64,000 nucleotides of DNA, taken from UBA964 sp037444685. Lineage in GTDB: Bacteria > Pseudomonadota > Gammaproteobacteria > Steroidobacterales > Steroidobacteraceae. The stretch's first letter is position 1, and each line of letters begins with the position of its first letter. Positions 25,832 through 33,882 of this stretch are shown here, piece after piece. Position numbers and translations under genes: made by a program. The notes under the pieces are model-generated. The model made no database searches. It saw only the letters and a program-made list of their open reading frames with translations, and was not told the DNA's origin. The stretch spans positions 1 through 64,000 of the forward strand of contig JBBILX010000002.1 in the NCBI GenBank assembly GCA_037444685.1, written 5' to 3'.

Positions 25832-27334
25832 TCAACCGGCCGTCCTATGGCGCATACTCCGCAGTGCCGGTCCCATATCGTTCCAGAAAGCGATGACACG
25901 CGCACGCGCAGCCTCACAGTTAGCGGGTTCGCATCGTACTGCGAGAGCCGTCACACCGGCCGGAGCCCGTCCGAACGTGGCCCGCAGCCCGTACAGCCAC
26001 TGTGTCAAGGTATCCGAGGTCGTCGACGTGGATCCCACTTCGTAATAGTGCGCGACGACCCAGCGCTGCGACTCGGCATCGAGCGCTTCGGCTAGTGCCA
26101 GCGTGGGTTCCGTCGCGAGTTTCCTGCTCCGCGCCGACCAAGGCACCGACCACGTTCCAGGCCCGAGTAACTTATTGTCATATTGTATCAGCTCGCTCCC
26201 GTCTGCCTGCACGTGATATCGATTGACATAAACCTCGACGGCCTCCGCGCTGCCGCGATAGCTCGCGCGCAGTTCCTCGCTGGCGCCGACATAACGCGGT
26301 TGCCATCCAGGGTCGGCGGGCAGCGGGCCACTCCAGGTTCCCGCGACCACCGGCAAGGCGCCGAGCGCCCGCTCGGCGGCGCGCTGCGCCGGATTGGCAA
26401 TAGCGAGCAGCGCCGCCGCACCCAGTAGCAACGCGGTCGGAGCGACTGCGGTCCATGGTAGCGGCGCCGCCGCTAACCCCGCCATCGGCGCGGCAGCTGA
26501 AATGCGCGCGCGACGCTCTGTCCCGGACCGATGCGCCAGAAGATGGCCCAGAACGAGAATCATGGCGATCAGGACGCCGAAGATCACGTTGCCCAACGTC
26601 TTATGTTCGACGGCGACCCAGTAATGCTGCATTGCTGTGACGTGCCCGGCATAGATGACGAGCACGATGCGGACATAGTTCGCCAGCAAGGACAGCAGAC
26701 CGGCGGCAACGACCAAGGCGATCGTCGCACGGGCGCCGAGGCCATTGACAGCCGCTGCAAGAACCCCGAGCGCCAAAGCGACCATGAAGTAGCGCTTGCC
26801 GCTGCACCCTTCGATGATCTCGAACGTGCCCTCGGGAATATGGACCGTGTAGTCGCTGACCTCGGCTGGCACGCCGAGCAGCCCCAGCGCACCCTCAGTC
26901 ACGAATACGGAGGCTCGTTGCAAGACCGGCAGCGCGTAGTCCCAGACGGGGATCGCGAAATAGAGGAACCCCAGCGGTGGGGCGAGCCGGAGCGCCAAGG
27001 GTCGGCCTCCGATCGCATACACGGCGGCGAGCAGCACTGGTGGTGCGAGGAGCTGGGCGCCGATCTGACTGTGGGCGTTCTTGGCGACCAGCCACGCGAA
27101 CAGTGCGATCGTAAGCGGGAGCAGGCGTGGTAGCGCACTCCCGGCAGGCGCCTGCAACGGATGGCGCAGCAGCAGTCGCGCGCACCAGACGACCGAAATC
27201 CCGGCAATCAACCAGCCGTGCTCATAATCGGGTATGTCCCGCCAAAACCGCGCGATCGAGCCAAGCGTCGAGGCGAGCAGCGACGCGGCAGCGATCAGCA
27301 TGGCGATGGCGCCGGCCCTCAACGACATCCTCAT
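25832..27334 (-). CDS. xrtA: Exosortase A fused to EpsI domain
   Basis: A 500-residue inner-membrane protease/transpeptidase that recognises the PEP-CTERM tail. The first 270 residues have about eight helices and the exosortase triad: Cys177 in EGCSGKRYF, Arg222 in NYVRIVLV and His244 in VEHKTLGNV. Residues about 310-500 form the EpsI (DUF3485) domain, here fused in the same chain. The gene overlaps prsR by four bases (ATGA) and precedes prsT. Lys180 after EGCSG replaces the usual Leu, a mild departure from the common motif. Confidence 0.9.
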   Translation of the reverse strand: MRMSLRAGAIAMLIAAASLLASTLGSIARFWRDIPDYEHGWLIAGISVVWCARLLLRHPLQAPAGSALPRLLPLTIALFAWLVAKNAHSQIGAQLLAPPVLLAAVYAIGGRPLALRLAPPLGFLYFAIPVWDYALPVLQRASVFVTEGALGLLGVPAEVSDYTVHIPEGTFEIIEGCSGKRYFMVALALGVLAAAVNGLGARATIALVVAAGLLSLLANYVRIVLVIYAGHVTAMQHYWVAVEHKTLGNVIFGVLIAMILVLGHLLAHRSGTERRARISAAAPMAGLAAAPLPWTAVAPTALLLGAAALLAIANPAQRAAERALGALPVVAGTWSGPLPADPGWQPRYVGASEELRASYRGSAEAVEVYVNRYHVQADGSELIQYDNKLLGPGTWSVPWSARSRKLATEPTLALAEALDAESQRWVVAHYYEVGSTSTTSDTLTQWLYGLRATFGRAPAGVTALAVRCEPANCEAARARVIAFWNDMGPALRSMRHRTAG

Positions 27335-28704
27335 GAAGCCGCTTCGTCGGCGCGCCGCAAGCCGTAACGATCCATCAGATCATAGAGTGTCGGCCGGCTG
27401 ACCCCGAGCAGATCGGCCGCGCGCGAGACGTTCGCATCACAGCGGGCCAACGCCTGGATGATGGCGGTGCGCTCGGCGCGCGCGCGAACCTCCCGGAGGT
27501 TCAGCGAGCACGACTCGGTCGCGACATCCGCGAGCCCAAGATCTTCCGCTGAGACGAGCGGCCGCTCGGCCATGATCACGGCGGTCTTGACCCGGTTCTC
27601 GAGCTCGCGAACGTTGCCAGGCCATTGGTGGGACTCGAGAGCCGCAAGCGCATCGGGCGTGAAGCCGCGCCGCGACACCCCCTGCTCCGCACCATAACGC
27701 CGCAGAAACGCGTGCGCGATGACGGTCGCGGCTCCGGGTCGGTCGCGCAGTGCCGGCAGGTCGATAGTGACTTCGGCGATCCGGTAATACAGATCCTCGC
27801 GGAAGCGATGTTCGGCCATCAGGGTCTTGAGGTCCTGATGCGTCGCGCAGATCATGCGAACGTCGACCGGTATTTCGGTCCTGCCGCCGACACGTTCGAT
27901 CACGCGCTCCTGGAGGAACCGCAGCAGCTTGGCCTGCAGCGCCACGGGCATGTCGCCGATCTCATCGAGAAACAAAGAGCCCCCATCCGCGAGCTCGATC
28001 TTGCCCTGGGTCGTCTTCGCAGCGCCCGTAAAGGCACCCTTCTCGTAGCCGAAGAGTTCACTCTCGAGCAGCGTCTCCGGGATCGCCGCGCAGTTGATCG
28101 CGACGAAGCGACCTCCGGAGCGCGGGCTCAGCGCGTGAACGGCACGCGCAATCAGCTCCTTGCCCGTGCCGCTCTCACCGAGCACGAGCACGCTGGCGTT
28201 GGTCGGCGCGACTTTCTCCACGCGACGGCAGACGCGCAGCATCGGTTCGTCGCTGGCAATGATGCCGGGAAGCGGCGTTCGCCCCTGCGCCTCGCGCAGG
28301 GCAAGGTACTGCGTCTCGAGCGAGTGGACGTGCAGCGCGCGCGTCACGATCAGCCTCAGCACGTCGATGTCTATCGGCTTCTGGCAGAAGTCGTAGGCAC
28401 CCAGGCTGATGGCCTGGACGCCATTGTCGCGATCGGCATTGCCGGTGATCACGATGACGCGCGTGCGCGGATCCTCGACGAGAATCTCGCGCAGCGTTTC
28501 GAAACCCTCGCTGACCCCCGCCGGATCGGGCGGCAGTCCCAGATCCTGGAGTACGACGGCCGGTCGTTCGCGCCGTACGAGGCCGAGCGCCTCCGAGCGC
28601 GCGCGCGCCTGCAGGACCTCGAAATCGTCAAATGCCCAGCGGATCTGTTTCTGCAGCCCGGGGTCATCCTCGACCACGAGCAGCCTCGGTTTCTCATCCG
28701 GCAC
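27331..28704 (-). CDS. prsR: PrsR, PEP-CTERM-box sigma-54 response regulator
   Basis: A 457-residue NtrC-type activator. Receiver domain 1-130 with Asp54 in LQDLGLP as phosphate acceptor; AAA+ domain about 145-380 with Walker A GESGTGKE and the sigma-54 contact loop GAFTGA; C-terminal Fis-type helix-turn-helix (ARCDANVSRAADLLGVSRPT, about 420-440). It belongs to the TIGR02915 family, known to activate sigma-54 promoters of PEP-CTERM genes. The gene overlaps prsK by 11 bases. A fitting sigma-54 promoter is found at 35080. Confidence 0.95.
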   Translation of the reverse strand: MPDEKPRLLVVEDDPGLQKQIRWAFDDFEVLQARARSEALGLVRRERPAVVLQDLGLPPDPAGVSEGFETLREILVEDPRTRVIVITGNADRDNGVQAISLGAYDFCQKPIDIDVLRLIVTRALHVHSLETQYLALREAQGRTPLPGIIASDEPMLRVCRRVEKVAPTNASVLVLGESGTGKELIARAVHALSPRSGGRFVAINCAAIPETLLESELFGYEKGAFTGAAKTTQGKIELADGGSLFLDEIGDMPVALQAKLLRFLQERVIERVGGRTEIPVDVRMICATHQDLKTLMAEHRFREDLYYRIAEVTIDLPALRDRPGAATVIAHAFLRRYGAEQGVSRRGFTPDALAALESHQWPGNVRELENRVKTAVIMAERPLVSAEDLGLADVATESCSLNLREVRARAERTAIIQALARCDANVSRAADLLGVSRPTLYDLMDRYGLRRADEAAS

Positions 28705-30769
28705 GCCGCGCGCCCTCTATTTCTTCCATGCCCTCGGCGACCGGGAGGATAATCTCGAAGCGGGTTCCCGCACCGGGACTACTGCTCACTGCGATCCGGC
28801 CGCCGAGTTCCGTCACATATTGCCGCACCTGATAGGCACCGATTCCCATCCCCTTCGATCCCTTCGTGCTGTCGAAGGGCCGAAACAGCCGCTCGCGGAC
28901 GAATTCGGCGCTCATGCCTGCCCCGGAGTCGACGACCGCGACACTGACGAGTCCGTCGCGGCGATGCACCTCGACCGTCACCGTGCCATCTGCCGGAGTG
29001 GCATCCTGGGCGTTGCGGATCAGATGCTCGAGCGTCGATGCAAACCGATCGGGGTCAGCCCGGATAGTCGTCGATGGCAGCATCGTGCAGAAGAGTCGCG
29101 GTGCCGGTGGCCGGTCGGCGCAACGGTCGACGACACTCGCGAGCAGCGGCCCGATGGCGACGGGCTGCGGCGGTGGCGGCGCTCCGCCCGCACTGAGCTG
29201 GCCGATCAGCCCGCGGATCCTTTGCACGGCGTTGGCCGTCGTCTCGAGCGCGTCGTCGATGAATGCGGGGTTGTGTCGATGGCGCTCGGCGTTGCGTACC
29301 ACGAGCTCGAGCTGCGCGACCGCGTTCTTGAGATCGTGCATGAGGAAGGCCGTGAGCCGGTGATACGCATCGAACTGACGCCCCTCGGCGAGCTTGCTGT
29401 CCGCCGCATGCTGCGCGAGCAGCGTGGCCACATGGCGGCCAACGGTCTTGAGAAGATCGCGATCCTCGTAGGTGGCCTCGAAAGGTGCCGGCGGTTCGAG
29501 CAGGATCAGGAACCCCGTGAGCTCATGCTGCGAGAGCAGCGGCGTGATCAGCCGCGCACCGGGCAGCACCGCGATCGATTCCGGCAGACGCAGGTTGCCG
29601 TACAGACCGGGTTGCTGCGCGAGTTCCCGCAGGTCGATGACCCACTCGTCGCTACCGAGCAGGCGTACGAGCTCGTCATCCGCCGCCACGTCGGCGAGCG
29701 CTGGCAGATCCGACAACGGCATCGGCCAGGCGGCCGCCGCGACGAATCGTCCATCCTCGGCGCGCCCGAACAGCACACCGCCCGGGCTTTCGAAGATCTG
29801 CGCGATTGCGTGGATGCTCGTGCGCCGGACGTCGTCTGCGTCGACGCGGGACAAGGTCTTGACGAAGCGCAGCCACTCCACGCGATAGTCGTACTTGTTG
29901 CGATAGAAATGCTTGCCGAGAAAGACGCGCAGCCGGCGCCGCACGCTGCCCGAGAGCAGGATAGACGCCAGAACCGCGAGCGCACCGGCGATGAAGACGA
30001 GATTGGCGACGACCCCCCAGCGCCCGCCCCACTCGCGCAGCGCGACACCGACGAGTGCCATGGCGACGAGGTAGATACCCGCCGCCAGCAGCGTCGTCGT
30101 GAACAGTACCGCCTGACGCGACACGAACACATCGAGCGACCAGACAGGGTTGCGGCGCGCAGCCAGCGCGATGGCCGGAATCAGAACGAGCGCCGCGACG
30201 CTGCGCGCTGCCCAGAGGCCGGGCGACAAGCCGCCGAGCAGGATCGCCTGAGCATAGACGAACAGGTCGTATGCACAGAGTGCGCCGAGGCCAATGGTCA
30301 GCGGTGCCAGCGCCCGGCGCCCGGCGGTGTTCGACTGACGGTGCACCTGCTCGATCAGCACGAGCAGCAGCAGCGCGGCGCCGAGTCCACCAAACCCAAG
30401 CACGCTGCCCGGCAGCATCCACGACGGCCCGGGCATGAACCGCCCGCCCATCAAGACGGCGGCCATGCACCACAACAGCCAGTAGCCGTGAGCCGCCCAC
30501 GCGAGCCCGCGCGGCATGGTTTCGCGCGCGAGCCCGGTTAGCACGGCAGTCCAGGCCGCGAAGCGCAGCACCTCCAGGATCAGCGGCGCAATGAGGAGCC
30601 CCTCGGCCCCGCTTTGACCGAGCCACCAGCCCGTGCCGGCGGCCCAGAGGGCCATCGCCGCCGTAGCGATAATCAGCGGGGCGCCCGACCCCCGACCCTT
30701 CCAGCCGATCGTGAGCAGACTCGCGAGCGCGAGGTAGGCGGCCGCGACCACGTAGCCGACTGTCGGCAT
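28694..30769 (-). CDS. prsK: PrsK, XrtA-associated membrane histidine kinase
   Basis: A 691-residue sensor kinase of the TIGR02916 type. The first 290 residues hold about ten membrane segments, then a GAF-like region (about 310-460), the phospho-acceptor FLMHDLKNAVAQLE and a HATPase domain with LIRNAQDATP, DSGAGM and GMGIGAYQVRQYV near the end. It pairs with PrsR. The ATG at 30769 was chosen; GTG at 30796 is an alternative that adds nine residues. It heads the long minus-strand polycistron. Confidence 0.9.
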   Translation of the reverse strand: MPTVGYVVAAAYLALASLLTIGWKGRGSGAPLIIATAAMALWAAGTGWWLGQSGAEGLLIAPLILEVLRFAAWTAVLTGLARETMPRGLAWAAHGYWLLWCMAAVLMGGRFMPGPSWMLPGSVLGFGGLGAALLLLVLIEQVHRQSNTAGRRALAPLTIGLGALCAYDLFVYAQAILLGGLSPGLWAARSVAALVLIPAIALAARRNPVWSLDVFVSRQAVLFTTTLLAAGIYLVAMALVGVALREWGGRWGVVANLVFIAGALAVLASILLSGSVRRRLRVFLGKHFYRNKYDYRVEWLRFVKTLSRVDADDVRRTSIHAIAQIFESPGGVLFGRAEDGRFVAAAAWPMPLSDLPALADVAADDELVRLLGSDEWVIDLRELAQQPGLYGNLRLPESIAVLPGARLITPLLSQHELTGFLILLEPPAPFEATYEDRDLLKTVGRHVATLLAQHAADSKLAEGRQFDAYHRLTAFLMHDLKNAVAQLELVVRNAERHRHNPAFIDDALETTANAVQRIRGLIGQLSAGGAPPPPQPVAIGPLLASVVDRCADRPPAPRLFCTMLPSTTIRADPDRFASTLEHLIRNAQDATPADGTVTVEVHRRDGLVSVAVVDSGAGMSAEFVRERLFRPFDSTKGSKGMGIGAYQVRQYVTELGGRIAVSSSPGAGTRFEIILPVAEGMEEIEGARRAG

Positions 30770-30863
30770 CACCTGCAACTTAAGACCCCCTGTCACGGGC
30801 CGGACCTCGGCCAGAGTGTAGTCGAAGGCGTACGGATCGACATCGACGCGCAGCGCGATGCCG

Positions 30864-31976
30864 TCACCCCGGTGAGCGACGGGCGGCTACGCGCAGCCAC
30901 GTCTTGTAGAGGAGGTGGCGCACTAGCAGCGGTGCGGGCATTCGCAACCAGTGACTGCGCACGAGCAGCAGGCCGCAGGCCAGTGGCCGCCGCCAAGAAG
31001 GACGATCGGGATGCGCCGGCAGCAACGCCCGCGGCACGCAGCGGTCGAGCGCGAGGAGCACCGCCGTCGCCGAGCGCCCCGGTGCCACGGTCGCCACGGC
31101 CGTCCCCGGCACAGGAGTCCCGAGCAGCCCCGCGCAGTAACGCAGCGCTAGGAACAGTGGCCGCGCGAGATCGAGTTCCTGAGCACGCCGCACGAGACTT
31201 TCCCAGAAATCCGCGTCAGCCGAAGAGTAGTGTCGCAACAGGTCGTCGATGTCGACGAGATCGCGCAACGCGTCCTTGAGTTCGCCGCCCGCGAACGCGT
31301 GCGCGATCGCATGCAAGACCATATCGGGCGGTGAGAGAACGTGGAAGCGCGTGCCGGGCAGCGGTTGGGAGGCGGTAATCAGCCGCGTGGCCTCGACGCG
31401 ATGTCGCGCCGTGCGCATCACAATGTTGTGATGCGCATCGACTTCGATCTCGCGCTCCGGATGCGTCAGCGGCGGCAACTCATGCGCCCAGACTCGGTAG
31501 TAGCGCTCGTCGTAGTCCGACAGCGACGGCGATTGCCAGCCTCGGGCGCGGAGCCGCGCCTCGAAGCCCGCGAGTTCCTTTTCGGACACAAGCATGTCGA
31601 CGTCCGCAACGAGGCGTCCCGCCGCGTTCGGTAATCCAAGCAGCAGGTAGGCACAACCCTTGGCAAGGATCACGGGCCCGAGCGGCGCATCGCCGAGCGC
31701 CCAGGCAATGCGATCGAGCTCCCAACGAATCGCGCGCTCGCGCGCATCGGTGACGGCGAGCGCACCGAGCAGCGCGTCTTGGGCTTGTGAATCTAGCCGG
31801 TCGAGAAGGCCTCGTGCACGAAGATGCCACGCCACGCGCGCGAGCAGACGCGCGCGTCGCAGCACTCGCAGCGTGAAGTCGAGCTGCGCGGGCTCGAGCC
31901 CGCATACCGCGGACGGATCGGCTAGCACGGGCAGGATCGCCGAGCGCAGGATCTCGACATCAGCGGCGAGCCGCAT
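30864..31976 (-). CDS. Uncharacterised nucleotidyltransferase family protein
   Basis: A 370-residue member of the nucleotidyltransferase group (PF14907 type). Motifs: LAKGCAYLLLGLPNAAGRLVADVDMLV near 104-130, where the G-x-D-x-D-like DVDMLV would bind metal and NTP, and EVDAHHNIV near 178. It overlaps the HprK-related gene by 17 bases. Together with that kinase and a PqqD-like protein it forms the HPr-rel-A-type cassette seen sparsely in proteobacteria. Substrate unknown; attachment of a nucleotide to a protein or small molecule is possible. Confidence 0.75.
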   Translation of the reverse strand: MRLAADVEILRSAILPVLADPSAVCGLEPAQLDFTLRVLRRARLLARVAWHLRARGLLDRLDSQAQDALLGALAVTDARERAIRWELDRIAWALGDAPLGPVILAKGCAYLLLGLPNAAGRLVADVDMLVSEKELAGFEARLRARGWQSPSLSDYDERYYRVWAHELPPLTHPEREIEVDAHHNIVMRTARHRVEATRLITASQPLPGTRFHVLSPPDMVLHAIAHAFAGGELKDALRDLVDIDDLLRHYSSADADFWESLVRRAQELDLARPLFLALRYCAGLLGTPVPGTAVATVAPGRSATAVLLALDRCVPRALLPAHPDRPSWRRPLACGLLLVRSHWLRMPAPLLVRHLLYKTWLRVAARRSPG

Positions 31977-32883
31977 CCGCGTCAGCGAGCGCCGTCAGCG
32001 CCCCTGCTGCCTCTTCGAGGTCGGAGTAATTGAGCCTGAAGCACCGCGTCCGTTGGACGAGCTCAGCTACCGTCCGGAATGCGGCCTCGCCCAGCAGTTC
32101 ATAGTTGAAGGCATTCGTCGTCAACCCCATGAACGCCTCTGCAGGCGACACCGGCTCGAGCGCGAGCGCAGCGCCCGCCTGCCAGCGAGGGAACACGCAC
32201 CAGCGCGCAGCCGCCGTCTCGCCCGCCCGCCTGACGGAGTCAGTGGGCGGCTTGACGTGGGCCACGTTCCCCTTGCGAGTGCCGGGAATCAGCGGACCGA
32301 ACTCGGCGTCGGGCGTGAAGCGGCGCAGCACCTCGATCGATTCGTTCTTGAGCGGCATGGGCCGCGGTATCGCGAGCAGTTCGATCGAGCCGGGCCGCAG
32401 CATGCCAAATTCATCGGATAGCAGTCGCCAACCTCGATGCGCGAGCGCCGCGCAGAGCGTCGTCTTGCCCTCGCCCGGCGCCGCGGGCAACAGCAGCGCC
32501 CGGCCAGCGCGCTCGAGCGCGCCAGCGTGTAGCAGCAGGTAGCCGTGCGCGCGCATCGCGAGCGCCAGGTTCAGGCCCCACTCGAGTACCGCGAGCCCGT
32601 GCTCCGCGGGCATGTCCTCGTGGGGCACCATGCCGTCGACGGAAAAGCGCACGAGACGCGCCGGACGGGGGAACACCCGCCATCGCGGCTCGAGCCTGAC
32701 ATGCGCGGCAAACACCCGGCCGCAGTCAACGATCGGGTGATCGCGGTACAGTCGTAAGAACGGCTCATGCAGAGAGGCGTCCCGAATCTGCCAGCGTACG
32801 TCGAACGGACCGATGCGCAGCCCGACGCCGGCGCCGCTCAGCAACGCTTCGCGCACGGCCGAGTTGGAATCGATCGACGGCAT
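31960..32883 (-). CDS. HprK-related kinase A
   Basis: A 307-residue protein with an HPr kinase/phosphorylase-like core: Walker A AAPGEGKT (134-141), HAGALERAGRALLL just before it and SDEFG at 156-160. The HPr-specific C-terminal features are absent. It fits the HprK-related kinase A family (TIGR04352 type). The ATG follows the TGA of the PqqD-like gene directly (TGAATG), so translation is coupled. It may phosphorylate the partner proteins of the cassette; no target is known. Confidence 0.85.
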   Translation of the reverse strand: MPSIDSNSAVREALLSGAGVGLRIGPFDVRWQIRDASLHEPFLRLYRDHPIVDCGRVFAAHVRLEPRWRVFPRPARLVRFSVDGMVPHEDMPAEHGLAVLEWGLNLALAMRAHGYLLLHAGALERAGRALLLPAAPGEGKTTLCAALAHRGWRLLSDEFGMLRPGSIELLAIPRPMPLKNESIEVLRRFTPDAEFGPLIPGTRKGNVAHVKPPTDSVRRAGETAAARWCVFPRWQAGAALALEPVSPAEAFMGLTTNAFNYELLGEAAFRTVAELVQRTRCFRLNYSDLEEAAGALTALADADAARR

Positions 32884-33207
32884 TCAGCCACGGCGCAACA
32901 AGCCGAGTTCCTCGAGCCGCTCGAGCAGAGACCACAGCTCGGATGCCGCTGTCTGCGCCGGCGCGTCGGCCGTCGGCTGATTGGTATCACGGTCCGTGCA
33001 TGCGTCGAGCTCTGCTGCGACCGACGCCGCGTCGCGAGGGACGCGGAGGATCTCATCGAGTAGCAGGCACGCCGCCCGGTTCAGGAAGTGCGTCTTGCCT
33101 GATGGCCGATGGTAAAGCGCTCTGACCTCACCGAGGTCGACACCGACGAACTCATCGGGTCCGACGGCTACCCAAAGCGGCTGGCTGCCGGAGTCGCTGC
33201 TAGAAAT
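32884..33207 (-). CDS. PqqD-like protein of the HPr-rel-A cassette; start codon not canonical
   Basis: The sequence WVAVGPDEFVGVDLGEVRAL, then YHRPSGKTHFLNRAACLLLDEIL, and a Leu-rich end (WSLLERLEELGLLRRG) fits the PqqD fold, which in RiPP pathways binds a leader peptide. The frame has no ATG, GTG or TTG between the stop-side overlap with the Tat gene and the conserved core. The only near-start is ATT at 33207-33205, which would give 107 residues and sits five bases before the end of the Tat stop. Initiation at ATT, a frameshift from the Tat gene, or a sequence error are all possible. The gene ends directly before the kinase ATG. Confidence 0.6.
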   Translation of the reverse strand: MSSSDSGSQPLWVAVGPDEFVGVDLGEVRALYHRPSGKTHFLNRAACLLLDEILRVPRDAASVAAELDACTDRDTNQPTADAPAQTAASELWSLLERLEELGLLRRG

Positions 33208-33733
33208 AGGTCTTGAGCTTGACGTTCTGGGCGAACGACGCCATCGCCGTCGCCGACACGAGGAAGCCCGCCTGCACGCCCTTGCCGTAGGCGCCCGGCA
33301 ACGTAGCGCGCCACTGGCCTCGTTCCTCATACCAGAACACGCCGCCCTTGGCGCACATCGTCTCGTAGGGAACCGGACCACGGCTCTTGTCGCCCTTGTT
33401 GCCGGAGCGGTGCGGCCAGTAGTACGTGCGCTGCTTGAGATACTGCATGTGCACACTGGGGTTCGGTCCCAGGTCGAGCTGCGAGGGCGTTCCGCCGACC
33501 GCCGAAGCCATGTCGATGCACTGTATCCGCCCGCGTTCGCCGACGGCCTGCTGCGCCGATCGAACGGTGCCGAGCAGATTGCTCGACTGGGCGAGTGCCG
33601 CGCCGCTCTGCAGCGTCAGGACGGCCGGAAGCGCACCGGAGGCTCCGCGCAGAAGAGCGCGGCGGGAGACGCCCGTTCGCGCCTCGCGACCAGCGCCTGA
33701 AGTGCCTTCCAATTCCCAGCCGGTGTGATCCAT
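33200..33733 (-). CDS. Tat-exported protein of unknown function in the HPr-rel-A cassette
   Basis: A 177-residue protein with a twin-arginine signal (SRRALLRGASGALPAVLTL, about 23-41, cleavage after ALA near 48). The mature part has QCIDMASAVGG, an aromatic and basic patch (QYLKQRTYYWPHR) and ends NVKLKTYF. I recognise no family. It overlaps the likely PqqD-like start and is the first gene after a good promoter. Tat export implies a folded, perhaps modified or cofactor-bearing protein; the PqqD partner makes it a candidate for a modified substrate. Confidence 0.65.
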   Translation of the reverse strand: MDHTGWELEGTSGAGREARTGVSRRALLRGASGALPAVLTLQSGAALAQSSNLLGTVRSAQQAVGERGRIQCIDMASAVGGTPSQLDLGPNPSVHMQYLKQRTYYWPHRSGNKGDKSRGPVPYETMCAKGGVFWYEERGQWRATLPGAYGKGVQAGFLVSATAMASFAQNVKLKTYF

Positions 33734-33761
33734 CGTCGCGTCGTCCGTCCGTGTTGCCCCG

Positions 33762-33790
33762 ATTATCCGGCTACATCAACTGACATGCAA
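33762..33790 (-). promoter_or_regulatory. Sigma-70-type promoter of the HPr-rel-A cassette
   Basis: On the minus strand TTGCAT (33790-33785) and GATAAT (33767-33762) are 17 bases apart, with the predicted transcription start near 33755 and the Tat-gene ATG at 33733. The -10 is close to consensus and the -35 weak. An inverted repeat AATGAA-TT-TTCATT lies further upstream at 33814-33827 and could be an operator. Confidence 0.45.
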
Positions 33791-33882
33791 GCTTCCTGCC
33801 GTCCGCAAATTTCAATGAATTTTCATTACGTTAAGGCATCACGCAACGCAGCAGTTCCGACCATGCGTAAACTGCACCGACA

